Source of the DNA: Combretum micranthum
Lineage: Eukaryota; Streptophyta; Magnoliopsida; Myrtales; Combretaceae
Length of the DNA stretch: 64,000 nucleotides
NCBI GenBank assembly: GCA_024138025.1
Contig: JAMXBD010001396.1
Location: 248,001 to 312,000 of the forward strand
Reading direction: 5' to 3'
Shown in pieces: positions 36,811 to 49,500 of the stretch. Position 1 is the stretch's first letter. The number at the start of each line of letters is the position of its first letter. Under the pieces are notes generated by a model that was given only the letters and a program-made list of their open reading frames with translations, had not been told where the DNA came from and did no database searches. A program made the position numbers and the translations under genes.

Positions 36811-38700
36811 TCTGAGATAATTTGCCAACTTTTATACTTTTCCTGGAAAAGCATTCATATCATTATAAGAGAGTTGTCACAATTTCTTTTGATCTCTTTC
36901 TTTGTTACTTCATTTTTTTTTTTTTTTAACTGAGTGTCAGATTCGAACTGATCGGAACCAATAAATCAATATTTCATTAGTAAAAGAAGACTTGATTGTT
37001 AAGTGGGAAACTACTACTCTTTTTTTTTTTTTTCCCTATCATGATTTGCTCACAGAATTATAGTTTGTCTTTCCAAACTGATGGTCACAAGTCACTGGGG
37101 TTGCTTTATGTATCATATATGTTTTGTTAATGGGGTTATCAAAATTTCTTTGGAATGATGGTCTAGTAATGGATTGGAGTGTTGTGGTGGTGGTGGGATC
37201 AACATTGGATTGTTTAAAGCACATTCAATGGATGGCCTTTTGTTTGAATAACTCACTTATGTTTGACAATATTAAGAAAATGAGAGTAGCTTATGTATGC
37301 ATCTTTTTTCTTTTTATATAGATTCCATTTGGGTGGTAGAGGTATATTCGTTTGTATAATAATTAGAAGACTATAATTCTAATCTAACTGCCCATTCAAA
37401 TGTCCCATACGGCTATTGTGATTATACCTAAAGTTATTGGCTGTGTATGAATAAACCACCTTACTACTTAACACCTTACTTGAATTATCCATATCTAAAC
37501 ACATACCTTCCAAAATGTTGCGGAGATCCCAAAATTGTAGTTGAGAACACAAATAAGAATATTATTGGGAATTTTAGCAAGTGTTGGAAAGTACATGTGT
37601 ATTTTTAAAAGTTTTTAGGTGGTGGAAATATGTATTGAAAATTGAAAAATTTATCTATACTTGAATAATAGTAGAGTAAATTTCCAACGTTGCTCCTTTT
37701 TAAGGGTTACCGTTGTAATTGGAGATTGGCCTCTCAACTCTGGGTGTTATACTTTACACTGTGTAATTTTCAATGATATTCTAATACGTAGGTCTATAGG
37801 TGGTGGTTATTTTGATAACTATCCATTATATTATCCTTATGGTAGAAAGTTATTAGCAGTTACATATCACGTGTATATCCACGCGGTGTGTAATATCCAC
37901 TCAAAATTTTCCAACAATCCTCAACCTTTTTATGGAAGGTCAAACCACTACTATTATTGAGTTTGTGATATAGTATGAAAAGGATGGGAATTCGATTCTC
38001 CAAAGATGTCGTTTCTTTTTTATTTTCACAAATAAGTTATTACTATGTATGTATGACCAAGTGATGATTATTACTTATTTTATTTAAAATACATTTTACT
38101 TTTATAATATGTATGTATGATGAAGTGATGATTATTACTTATTTTATTTTAGAATTTTTTTACTTTTATAATATGCAGTATTTTAGGAACAGCAAATTCC
38201 CATCAATCTTTGCTGTGGGATAAACGCGAATAAAATGTTAATAAATGCTTCCAAGGCCATTGAACGTCGTAGATTTAGCAATATGAAATACTAAACAATA
38301 AACTTGCCTGATGCGTGGTTGATGTACATGTATCTGCATATGTATATCTGCTCATTTTAAATTGATAACTATTTTTGGGTGGGGGAAGGAAAGGTAAGAA
38401 AAAAATTGGAGTGGAAAAGTTACTTTTTACTAGCATATGATAAGAAACCATGGAAAGTTTATCGTAGCTCTTCATAATGGAGCTACAGAAATAAGTTAAC
38501 CATCCTTTACAAGAAAAGACACTTTCAAAATCTTAATGGTTTTTCCCATCTCAACAAGCTTAATCGTCTAAATTATAAAATACGAATTGTAATTTTATAC
38601 CTTTGCAAATTATTAAACTAATTTTTTTAACAAATAGATTATTAACATTTTATTTTATGAAGGAATTATTAGTTGTTGGTCACGAATTGCATGTAACATA
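36811..38700. other. Intergenic DNA downstream of SS3, no gene seen
   Basis: No coding region was recognised. A direct duplication of about 70 bp lies at 38040-38178 (ATGTATGTATGA.SAAGTGATGATTATTACTT twice). A T-arm-like phrase (GGGAATTCGATTCTCC) occurs near 37990. Two T runs lie at 36911-36928 and 37020-37033. The open frame at 37661-37960 has no features of a real gene. Confidence 0.55.
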
Positions 38701-39639
38701 TCATCGTGCCCCAACTAGGATCTAGAGCACCAACAATAAGGCCATGTATAGCACATTAACACTTAGGTGTTATATGCAAAGGCTAATATCAACTAAATGA
38801 GTTTCCAACAAATTTTAAATTAAGAAATCCTTATTTAAGTTTCTTAATCAATGGAATTACAACAAAAAATAAAAATAAAATGTTAACAATATAGGAAAGC
38901 TTCACGATATATATATTGTAGTCTCAGTAAATAACAATACAATATCTGGCATCTCTATACGTCTAGCTCATCCAATATCTAACCCATATATTGTGTAATT
39001 ATAGCATCTAGATCGAATCATCTTTATAACTTGCAAAAGAAGGAATGAGACAAAGCTTAGTATAATAGCAGCATAAGCACAGATGTTACGATACAAGCAC
39101 TTATTCTAATTCAAATGCAATAATCTATTATTTAGATCTTTAATTTAAGTGTAGCAAAACAATCATGAAGCACTCACATTCTGATAATACACTTTAAGAA
39201 TCTAGGGATCTTGAGTAGCAATAAATGTTCAAGGGGTTGATATAGGCAACCTGAGCACCTATATCTCCTAGACGAAATTATAGTCCACCATATAGTATAA
39301 GATTAATGGAGCCATAACCATAACCTATATAAGCGTAACTTCTCTCTAATCAAGATAGATATTATCCTAATGATATTCGCCTTATCAGCTACATGTTAAG
39401 TCACGATTTAATCATCTACCTATCATGTTGGCACTACCACGTAAGGTTATCATTTCTTAAACCAGATTAAACGACGCAAGCAAACTCAAATAATCAATTA
39501 GGTCATCTTTAAGTATTAATTAATTTTAAAATGCCTATCCTAACAAGCAACACCCATGTCACTATGTACATGAATTCAAGTAGGTGTCTAGCCACAAATT
39601 AGATGATAAGTATACTCAAGAATGAGAATCTGTGTAAAG

Positions 39640-40386
39640 CATAGTTGTCAAAATCGCGATTTTACCCATACGATTCTACAAGTTTACAATTCTCGAAGGC
39701 CCTTCCGAATTGACTCGTAGATAGAATAGTTTTTTGGTAGAATCTTACAATTTTAACAGATTCCATATGTAAACTTGGTAGAATTTTACGATTTTACCCT
39801 AATTTATTGATTCTACCTATTCGAATCAAATAAGCTAAAATATAAAAAATATAATTGTCTTTACAATCTTATCAACTATTATGAATTATGATGATGTATC
39901 CCTCTTATTGTTGTTTCTATTTAGTTTCTACACACTTTCTCTATCTTTTTTCCTCCCTCCCTCGAAAACCCCTATTTTACATTTATAAAATTCATCAAAG
40001 CCAAGTTATAGTTGTAAAATTCATAAGAAAACTTATTTGTGTCATTTATATAATTAAGCATTTAATAAATTGATTTTTTTTATTTTCTTTCAATTTAATC
40101 ACTTATTTCAAACAAAACAATAAAAAAATAAATTAATTTTGACTTTATTCGTTCTTTTTTATATATGTTATATCATGGATTAAAGTTATTATGAACAAAA
40201 GAACTTAATTTTTTTTTTATGTCCATTATGTATTCTAAGTTTTGTACATCTTCTAAGCCCTTTTGTAATTTTTCAAAGCTATTTTGCAAAAGTTGTAGAA
40301 ACTTACGTTTCTACGTTTCGATTTTACATCCCGATTCTACTGACCCATTGGCGGTTCTACATAGAATCGCGAGTTTGACAACCTTG
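39640..40386. mobile_element. hAT-type MITE with perfect 8-bp TSD
   Basis: The TIRs are CATAGTTGTCAAAATCGCGA on the left and CAAGGTTGTCAAACTCGCGA as the reverse complement of the right end. The exact TSD GTGTAAAG lies at 39632-39639 and 40387-40394. Subterminal phrases (GATTCTAC, GTAGAATC) repeat in both orientations. At 747 bp with no transposase it is non-autonomous. Confidence 0.9.
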
Positions 40387-40607
40387 GTGTAAAGAAATGA
40401 ACTCAAATAAGATTTAAGTTGCCAATTCATTTATTTATCCACAATTAACTACTAATCAAATTTAGGTTTATATATATATATATATTACAGTTGCTCGAGG
40501 TTTTACTTAATTCCCTTTTAATTGTGAATTCACAAACTCAATAGTAAGTTCAAAAGTAAATTTAGATGTTAAATCATTTATCATACATTTAAGTTCATGT
40601 TATTCTT

Positions 40608-40823
40608 AGGGTTTGTTTGCATCGTCTGATTTTCATTTGCATCTTATTTGTATATAATATTCATTTGTATGTTATCTATATTTGATTTGATTTGTTTGAT
40701 CGGTTTATGAGTAAAAAATTCTATTTTTCATCTGTATTGGTTTCTTGACAAATAGTTTGTATGAAAACAATGATGAAAATAAGATGCTAAAATGAATAGA
40801 ATAAAACAAACCAAACAAACCCT
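40608..40823. mobile_element. Small MITE
   Basis: About 216 bp bounded by AGGGTTTGTTTG and its exact inverse CAAACAAACCCT. The interior mixes TTTGTATG-type and CATACAAA-type phrases that could fold back. The flanks (TTATTCTT, TTATTTAA) match weakly as an 8-bp duplication, so the superfamily is not certain. Confidence 0.6.
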
Positions 40824-42727
40824 TTATTTAAACAACTAATTCGGTCCTTTAGGTGATATCCCCAGAAATTGACTTTTTATTAAACCAAATGTCTTTTATT
40901 AAGTAAGAAAGCACATTTTAGGTTTAATTAATCTGTTCATATCTTAAGTAGTCCCAATATACTTAAAAATATGCCAAGGAACTTAAACTACTTTTCTATT
41001 ACATCTATACTTATATTAAAATCCATTATTTACACCTCTTGTTATTAAATAAATTCCTAAAATCAAATTATTTAATTATTCAACTTAAAATTCATATTTT
41101 AATATGAAAATATATCATTTACATTTACATCATATTTATTTGATTAGATTGAATTCCATTTATTTCTAACAATTCATATCCAATTGTAAACTAGCATGCA
41201 CTCTAACTTAGTTGGTCCGATTCACCCACTTTTAGACTAGTTTTTAACCCCAAATTTTCATGTAAACTTAATAATTCATTGTTTTGCATGTTTCTATGTT
41301 GGTTCAACTCAATTGAATTGGTTTAATAAAGTTTAAAAATCAAAAACTTCAAATCTGGTTAAAATAGGGACAACTACAACAACTGATTGGTTCAATTAAA
41401 TTGAGGCCGATTTAGACCAGTTCTTGATCGATTATCCACACCATTATAAAATAGACTTCTTAAACTTTCAAATCGTTATACTCTTACATTTAGAGGAAAA
41501 GAAAATGTCACTAGTTTAGCCCTATACTTTACCATCATTATGTTGTCTAAAACAGAAATCTTCCCTGTTTTGACTTTCATATTTTAGTTGTTTTCCTCCA
41601 CTTCTAACCTTCACTTAAAATTGAAATCTTATTTATTTTGTGTTCTTTTAATTAGTAAATTATTTAGGTTTATTAATTTTTGTAATCAATTATTCAACAT
41701 ATCATCTTCATCTTCCATGGTTTCTATCAATTCCAGCCCTATTTTCAATATATAGCTCAACTATATCCATCATCTATTCATCTAATTATCAATCCACATG
41801 CAAAATATATAATCATAACATTTAAACGCAAGTTCTCAATCATTCAATTCACAAAATCATATCGTAGAACATAAAGTTGAAGTTCTTACCTAAATGCTTA
41901 TTAAAGAAGCTTCTTAACCTTCCTCAAACCTCTGTTGATCCTTAATTGTGTTCCTATGAAGTAATAGTTGTATTGGTAATATAGATTAATGGAAAAAGAT
42001 GTTTAGGATTAATTGCTCGTTTACTTTGCTATAACTGCAATTCAATTACAGTCTTGTTCCTTATGAATTGCTATTACGACGTTCACTTGACCATAAATAG
42101 CGATTCCATAACAAATCCTTATTACAAAAAATATCGAATAGTCATTCCTTTCTCAAGCCTATGAATGACAATTCAATGCTGGAATTGTCTTTTTTTTCCC
42201 AAAATACCTCAATTTAGATAAAATATTAATAAAAAAAAATCGTATTACAACTTTATTCCATTCCTTAGTAATAGGAATTCCATTATAGCTTTATTCATTT
42301 GGTGAAGTGAATAAGCTATAAATGTTTACCTTCTCTCCTTGATCCTTAATTGTGTTTTGTCTTCTCAAAGAAATTAGAGAGTGCTTAAGCTTATTCAGGA
42401 GGTTTAAGAAGTGTACAAATGAGATGAGAGAGAGAATGCTACAAGAGAATTACGCTTTAGCTACATTTAATAAAAGTTATATAAACGTTGTTAAATATAT
42501 TCTATTGTGTTAAAATAATATCTTTAGTAGTGTTTATTCTATATTGTGATGTTTATTAAACATAGCTGAAGTCTAATTTTTTTATTTTGATTTGGGTTTA
42601 AATATGTGTTGGGGGATCTCTTAAATGTAAAATATACATTTAAGCTCAAAATGACTATCTTACCTTTGTAATTTACACTACCGTGGGCACATTTGGTTTG
42701 AATTGACCTCAATGCCCTTCCATTAAG

Positions 42728-43419
42728 TAGGACTGTGCAAAAGAATCGATGAAACCAGAGAACCGAATAAAATCTAGAAAACCAATCTGAAAAATATGAT
42801 TAAACACTCCATTGGTTTCGGTTTAGGGTTATAGTTTTATTTTTTATTTTTTTGTTTTCAGTTTCAGTTTGTAACCATAAAAAAGCGACAGCTAATGGTT
42901 AACCATTTTAAATATTTATAAATATATACATTATACATATATTTTACACATATAAATAATTATTTTAAAAATATATATATATATATGATTTACATATACA
43001 TATAATTTACATATGTTAATAAAAGTATTATTATCCTATGTTTTATGGGAGTTAATGTGGTAATTGATTTGGTTTGATTTTTGTTGATGATGATAAATCC
43101 AAAGGGTTGTTTTTCCCTTTTTCCTTATTTTGATGTTCCTTTTTTTTCAGCTCTTATAATATATATAATAATTTAAATAAAATCTCTATGATAAAGGCTA
43201 AAAAATAAAGTTTGTTGAAATTATCAATTTGATTTATTGAAATCATTAAGTTAAATGGTTAAAACAAAAAAAAATTTGACCGAAGAAAATGATTAATTGT
43301 TAAGGCGGTTAACAATTTATAATGGACCAGTTAAGGATCATAATATTAAAAAATTGATAATTATGGTTAAGTTCAAAAAAAGGGCCACGGACCGGTTGAC
43401 CGGTCTGTAAACACCCCTA
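42728..43419. mobile_element. hAT-type MITE
   Basis: The ends are TAGGACTGTGCAAAAG and, reversed, TAGGGGTGTTTACAGACC. The 8-bp TSD is CCATTAAG (42720-42727) and TCATTAAG (43420-43427), 7 of 8. The interior has GGTTTCGGTTTAGGG and ACCGGTTGACCGGT phrases typical of plant hAT MITEs. No transposase frame is present. Confidence 0.8.
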
Positions 43420-43427
43420 TCATTAAG

Positions 43428-43589
43428 TATTCTTTAGTTATGTAATGATTTATTGCTCTTATTTTTATTTGTTGAATTCTTCTTGTTAATTAATTAATTC
43501 CTTATAGTTTTGTGTTTTTCCCCTTAATAAATTCATATAATTTTTCAATTGAATTAAATCTTATTATTCAAAATTAAATTATCATTAAC

Positions 43590-43624
<35 letters not shown>

Positions 43625-44687
43625 GGATACTTCACATATCTAATAAAACCCTGAATTATAGAGATGGTCTTTTGTTTACTGACCTACTAGAAAAATAATC
43701 ATGCAAATATTAATTGTATAAATATAATTACAAAAACATTGTCATAATATTGCATGTAAAAGATGTGATACTTGCTTTTTTATGAGTTTTCGCATGTTAT
43801 ACATGAGATACTCAATTCTCATCAGTATTTGATGTATAACATGCATGATTCAATTTCTTTGTGTCTCTTGTCATACATGCAATATTACGTGAATATGAAC
43901 AAGTAGAACACCGAATATCTCATTTTATACATGTGATATTACGAATGTATTTGGGTAATTATATTTAAAGAAAATTACACCATCAACCTTTTTAAAAATA
44001 TTATGATTTGCTTTTGTGTGGCTCCCATGATACTTAATTAAAGGCCATATGACGTGGAAATATTAAGTTGACATGGCAACAAAATAAATATTTATCAATT
44101 ATAAATATAAATAGTGAAAAAATATCACTTACTTATATATAAAAAATGAAAGAACAATAATCGTTCACTAATTAAAATAATAAAAGAAAAAAAATACTTC
44201 TCTATAAGATGCATGAAATATCAAGGTGTAAAAAGGACATCATCATCATCATCATCATCATCATCGTTATTATTAATGTCCATGGTTAAGTTTCGTGTGA
44301 ACATTGAAGTTATTTTCAAAATTTTTTTATAAATTACTAATATATTCTGTTCAACTTCAGTCACATTAACATTTAAGTAAGTGTATCTATCGAAGTAGCA
44401 TTAAAAATATTAGATCATACTCATTGGAAATCGTTAGTATTTACCTTACTTACTTCTAGTCTGTTATCTAATCAAAGAAAATTCAGCAAGACATGAAAAA
44501 CACAAAATTACAAACTAGGATAAGGTTAATTCTACTTATATATACATTTTTAGGGCAAATTTTATAAGATAAGTTTGTAATGCAAGAATAAGCTTAGGAT
44601 TTGCTTCATCAAGCTTTTATCATGTGATTTCTTAACAAACTCAGTGAGTTGTTTATTAGGCTTGTACTGTCATATTCATTAGTATAT
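43428..44687. other. AT-rich DNA with microsatellites, no gene seen
   Basis: It contains (TAA)n at 43593-43624 and (CAT)n at 44238-44264. A stretch at 43740-43960 has several ATACATG(T/C)/GCATGTAT phrases in both orientations and could fold into hairpins. No coding region was recognised. Confidence 0.6.
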
Positions 44688-44692
44688 GTTAA

Positions 44693-45807
44693 TGTCTCTC
44701 TTGAGTGTTAAGAACTTTTAAACCTAGGTCAAACCACTGAAATCTCTTCACAAGCTATCAGCAACCTAGATCCACATTAAGATTAAGAATCCTTTGATAA
44801 AAACCCATTTAAATGAATTTAAAATCAAGTAACAAAAAGTTTCACTACCCCTATCTCTAGGTAGTTATGATCAACTTCATTAGTAGTCTAGATCTATTTA
44901 AAAGAATGATTTCTCGATCTATTCAGATGAAATCAAATATGGATCTATATGATGTACACACATAAACCCACAAATTAAAATTCAAGACATTAATTACAAG
45001 TACCCAAACAATACTTAATTAAAAACACGATGAAATCATATGAATTAGGTCTTAGATTCACAAACCCTAAGATAAAACAATTATTTCTCCATAGGTATAA
45101 ACATAAAGCACAAATTCAAGAGAAATAATACAAAAAGAAGATAAATATTGTCTATTGAGCACAAGTTCTCATAGAAACAAACATCGAATTAATTCAAATT
45201 TATAGAAAACATGAATTCCTAGCAAAAGAACACTTTTTCTCACTAGAAATTCTTACTCTATTCACATTTATTCTACGTTAGAAATTTGTTACACTATGGT
45301 ACAATACTATTACAACATCTATGCACGTTTATTTATATGCATCAAGCATAGAAATCATGATAATTTTATTCGCTGACATAGCAAATTCTTTTTAACAAAC
45401 TTTATTAGAACATCATGCGCGCGTGACGGGGATGTATCGTGGGTAGAATCATAGCTTCGATTATTGGCCGTGGTAAGAACTGTGTTTGTTTCAACTTGGA
45501 TGCAAATTGTCTTGCTTCAATTGTGATAAAGAACCATGGGCGTGTCTTAAGATGTAATTAGCCTTCTTCCATGTTATTGTTTGCCCTCGATTTCATTCCC
45601 ATGAGCCATGGTTGAATTTGTTTTCAACTGCCTTTGTTGTCTTCCTCTAAATCTTGCTCAAATCACTTTGTTTGTTCTTTTAATGATCTTAGGAGCTGAA
45701 AAACAACATTTAAATAATAATAGCAAAATTTTGTGGGAATTTGTTTAATAATGAATCAAATTAAGCATGAATTCCCATGGTCTGAATAGAGTATAAATGA
45801 CTTATCA
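44693..45807 (-). mobile_element. Solo LTR with perfect TSD
   Basis: On the minus strand it starts TGATAAGTCATTTATACTC and ends CTCAAGAGAGACA. The 5-bp TSD GTTAA is exact at 44688-44692 and 45808-45812. At 1115 bp with no internal region it is a solo LTR. The start resembles the solo LTR at 53021 (TGATAAGTTATATTTTACTC), so the two probably belong to related gypsy lineages. Confidence 0.85.
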
Positions 45808-46457
45808 GTTAACATACATATTTCTTGCTATTTTTGTTTGATTTTTCCCTTTTGATAACTCACGAAAAAAAAATTAACATCAAGAATAAATGCAACACAA
45901 GTCATTTGTATTAAAAATTTGTGTGTAAAAGTTAACTCTTAGGATATACTCTTAACACATAGTATATATCTATAAATATTTGTGAAATTTTATTGAATTT
46001 GAATAGAATATAAGGAAAGGGAAATCTCAACAAAAAAGAACATAGATAGTTAATGTCTAAAAATAGGAATTTATTTGGTTCCTCCACCATTCTTTGTTTT
46101 TAGGTCGCAAGTGATATATATATATATATATATATATCTTTTTTGTTTAGCTTATGCATGATGTTTTTATATTTTCATATATTTTAGTAAATTATGTCTT
46201 TTTTTATTTTTCATTCTTGCTAGTTAAATTTCAAATGACATGGAAATTAATAAGTATCTATTTTGTTTTCATGTGTGACTTAACATTTGGATGTTTGTGT
46301 TTTTGCAAAAATTTCTCATGGATGGTCAATGTAATTTTCTCTTATATTTACACAAATTATATTTACATGATTTTTATTTATAAAATTTGTAGACATATGT
46401 TACATCTTAAATTATATATTTTTATTTAAAAGACACTACATTAGAGTATAGTTTTGC

Positions 46458-47655
46458 AGGTTAATTTCACTAATGATATATGAACTTTTTTTTTATTATA
46501 ACAGAAATATAGCAAAGTAAAATTTTTCTCACATGAAAATATCTAAACCTTTTAAATTTTACACCCACGATATTCTTTGTTAGAATTCGACCAACAGTTC
46601 AGCGATATACCGATGTGGTAGGGAATCTATATTAAAAAAGATTATTTTTCTCTTCCACGTCAACATATTTATTCATTTATTTTTTACTTCCCTCCTCTCT
46701 CTCTTCCCTCTCTCTCAATGTCTCTCTCTCTCTCTAAAGAATTTATGCTTTGAAAAAAAGGAAGGGGAGAACTTCATCATCTTCCATCCGTCACTCTCTC
46801 TCTCTAATCTCTCTCTCTAAGTTCCCTCAACATCTCTGACTCGTCTTCCACCTATCACAAACTCGAATCAACTTGACAACTAAGACTAAACCCGTAAAGA
46901 CGGCGTCACAACTAAACAATATATAACCTTTGTAACATTCACCAACACATCTTTTTTCTTCGTGAAAGAGGGTCTTTACCTTTCAACTTTCTCTCTACAC
47001 ACCGACCATCTCCTTCATCAACTGCCTTCATCGTCGCTAAATCATCCATCATCAGCCACTATCCATTAAAAACCTAGAGCCAATCACCATGTATCTTCAT
47101 CAACCATCTTTTCCACCATCATCACCATTGGAAAACACCAAACGCAACCACAACCGTCAAGTCAACTCATTCCTATTATTGGTTCATCCATCTCCGAACA
47201 CGCGCCTTTCATCAACCATCTCCTTCTAACAACCCATCTTCGTCAACCCTTTCAACCACCATCATTGAACTAACCAGCTGGTGAACCTAAAGACGCCAAT
47301 CTCCATCGAATCATGCAAGAATTAGTGTTAAACCTCCACCTGCATTAACCATTCTTGCTGCTCCAAACCTAGTCATGTAAGATGGTGGTGGTGTTTATCA
47401 GTGTGTTGAAGTTGTATTTATTTTATGTGTTTGTGGATGGTCTTTGCAACGAAGGTGGCTTGGCATGTTTGGCATGAATGGTGATGTCCATGTGGATGTT
47501 TGATTAAAGATGGTGTTGGCATGTTAGTTCGTTGAAGTTAGGGTTTTTGGTTTTATAGTGTTCGAAGGTTGGCAATGGTGGTTGGTTTCTATGTCGTGAA
47601 GATGGCAGTAGGTAATTGAGGTAATGGTACTCGGTGCTTTTGGTTTGATGGTTGT

Positions 47656-47692
<37 letters not shown>

Positions 47693-47901
47693 AACGTTTT
47701 CTAGAGAGAGAAAGAGAAACATTGAGAGAGATAGAAGAGAGAGGGGGAAAGTAAAAAAAGAATAAGAATAAATATGTTGATGTGCAAGAAAAAAAATTAA
47801 TTTTTTTCATCTAGATTTCTTACCATGTTAGGTACTTTTGGTCGGAATCTATATTTCTGTTATACTAAAAAAAGTTCAAGTACCATTAGTGAAATGAACC
47901 T
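46458..47901. mobile_element. Mutator-like non-autonomous element with long TIRs
   Basis: The ends are AGGTTAATTTCACTAATGAT and, reversed, AGGTTCATTTCACTAATGGT, with similarity extending more than 100 bp. The flanking direct repeat is ATAGTTTTGC (46448-46457) against ATATTTTTGC (47902-47911), 9 of 10, within the Mutator range. The left interior is CT-rich then C/A-rich (ACCATC-type phrases at 46980-47340), the right interior is GA-rich, with (GA)n at 47658-47689. It is the same family as 912-2270. Low-complexity LSLSLS frames here are not genes. Confidence 0.8.
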
Positions 47902-48267
47902 ATATTTTTGCTTGATATAAAGTTTTTCTAAATGAGATATGCATAAATTTACACTTCGTTAAGGTGAAATACCTGCATTAGATTATCATTTTAAAAGAAA
48001 AGTAAAAATTAATTAATAAAAGAAACACAAGTTATGAATTTATAAATAAAAAGAAATTAAGTGTGAAAATATATCATATTTTTATAAACCTCACCTAATC
48101 ATCTTTTCCACCATAGTGATACATTTTGCTTATTTCCCATCAATTTAAGATCTCTTAACTAACACCAATGAGCTCTTACTTAGTGTTTTTTTTTTTTAAT
48201 TTATAATTCATTAAGGCTGATTTATTTGTTTTGGAAAAAAATATTTTTTAGAAAACATTTTTCTTAT

Positions 48268-49489
48268 GGTAAATTGCACAGACCCCTACTTTTAAAAAAG
48301 TTAGGACTCAGACCCCTTGAAATATTTATGGGCTCTTTTTCAATTATGTTGGTATATGACATGTATCATTTTATTACCATGGGAAAAATAATTAAATTAA
48401 CCGTCCTGTTGAGTTTATGTGTCGTGATGGCTAATTTAACCTAATCTTTGTCAATATACCAATATCAAATAAAAAAAAAAGAAGAAAATAACTTTATTCT
48501 ATACCAAATTATCATTTCTCGTACCTAATTTTCTTTCGATTGTTATCGTGCTACCATCTTTCAAATATTCATGATGGAATTTTGTGAAGAAGAGAAAACA
48601 TGAAAATTCGAATAACAATAGCATACAACAATAATTATAATTTAGATGCTAGTCCAACTCATACAAGCTTACAACTTTTCCTGGTTAAATTCTTGAGGAC
48701 ATTCTATTATTACTAGTTTTAACCAATTTATGGCATTAATGCATTTTGTTACTCCAAACACTTTGATGTTCTCACTAACACGATTCTTATTATGAGTAAC
48801 TTTCTTAACCGCATATTGTTTAATTATAAAATTTTGATTAGTAGGGGTGCCAACTAAAGTTAATCTCTTGTTACACTACATCAACTTTAATTCCACCGTT
48901 GATAATTAAAAGGAATTTTTTTTAAAAAGTTTTTCTTTTTTTTTTTTTGTCTTTCCCTATCTATTGTAACAATCACCTTATCTTTTTGTATTGAAGCAGC
49001 CAACACTTATGAATAGGTTTTTTCGCAAATGACATTGAATTCTTCCAAGAGCTGGATTCAAAAAGTTTGACATTTCTTGAGGATTTTTTTTTTCCGCATC
49101 CGAATAATAATCAATTATTATATATATATATTCATTATGTTTCATCTCTTATTTACAAGTCTTGTACCTTCATACCAAGAATTTTTTTTGCCAAAATTTA
49201 TGCCAAGAGTTAACTTGGGGTTGTTTGGCATAAAAGAGGATTGGTTTCTTCTTCTTCTTCTTCTTTATAAATATAATTATATAAATTAGACATATCAATG
49301 GATAAATATAATATGGCATTTAATGTAATTATTTTTTTTCTATATCAACAAAATGATACATGTTAGCTTTCAATATATTAAAAAAAAAAAGAAACCCACA
49401 AAATGTTTCAAGGTCTAAATACTGTCTTTTTAAAAAGTAAAAGATTCTTATAATTTTAAAAGTTTTTACGGTGTCTATGCAATTTAGCC
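48268..49489. mobile_element. Mutator-like non-autonomous element, second family
   Basis: The ends are GGTAAATTGCACAGACCCCT and, reversed, GGCTAAATTGCATAGACACC, continuing as T/A-rich inverted arms of about 100 bp with CAGACC and AGACCTTGAAA landmarks. The flanking repeat is ATTTTTCTTAT (48257-48267) against TTTTTTCTTAT (49490-49500), 10 of 11. No transposase frame is present. A (TTC)n run lies at 49247-49264. Confidence 0.78.
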
Positions 49490-49500
49490 TTTTTTCTTAT

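Larger units (their letters stand above)
38702..42360 (-). mobile_element. Possible long LTR-derived block, minus strand
   Basis: The texture resembles the reverse of the long solo LTR at 4364-8017. The left edge reads TCGTGCCCCAACTAGGATC, like the reversed end TGTCATGCCC..GGGTACC. Near 41880-41935 the reverse strand reads AGCATTTAGGTAAGAACTTC, a phrase type common in long gypsy LTRs. No TSD or right terminus was found. It is interrupted by a certain hAT MITE (39640-40386) and a smaller MITE (40608-40823). An 18-bp sequence (TTGATCCTTAATTGTGTT) is repeated at about 41936 and 42340. No genes were seen in it. Confidence 0.35.

Noticed and set aside
47504..47810. LSLSLS-rich minus-strand frames resembling signal peptides
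   Set aside because: They are translations of the (GA)n run and its flanks inside a Mutator-like element.
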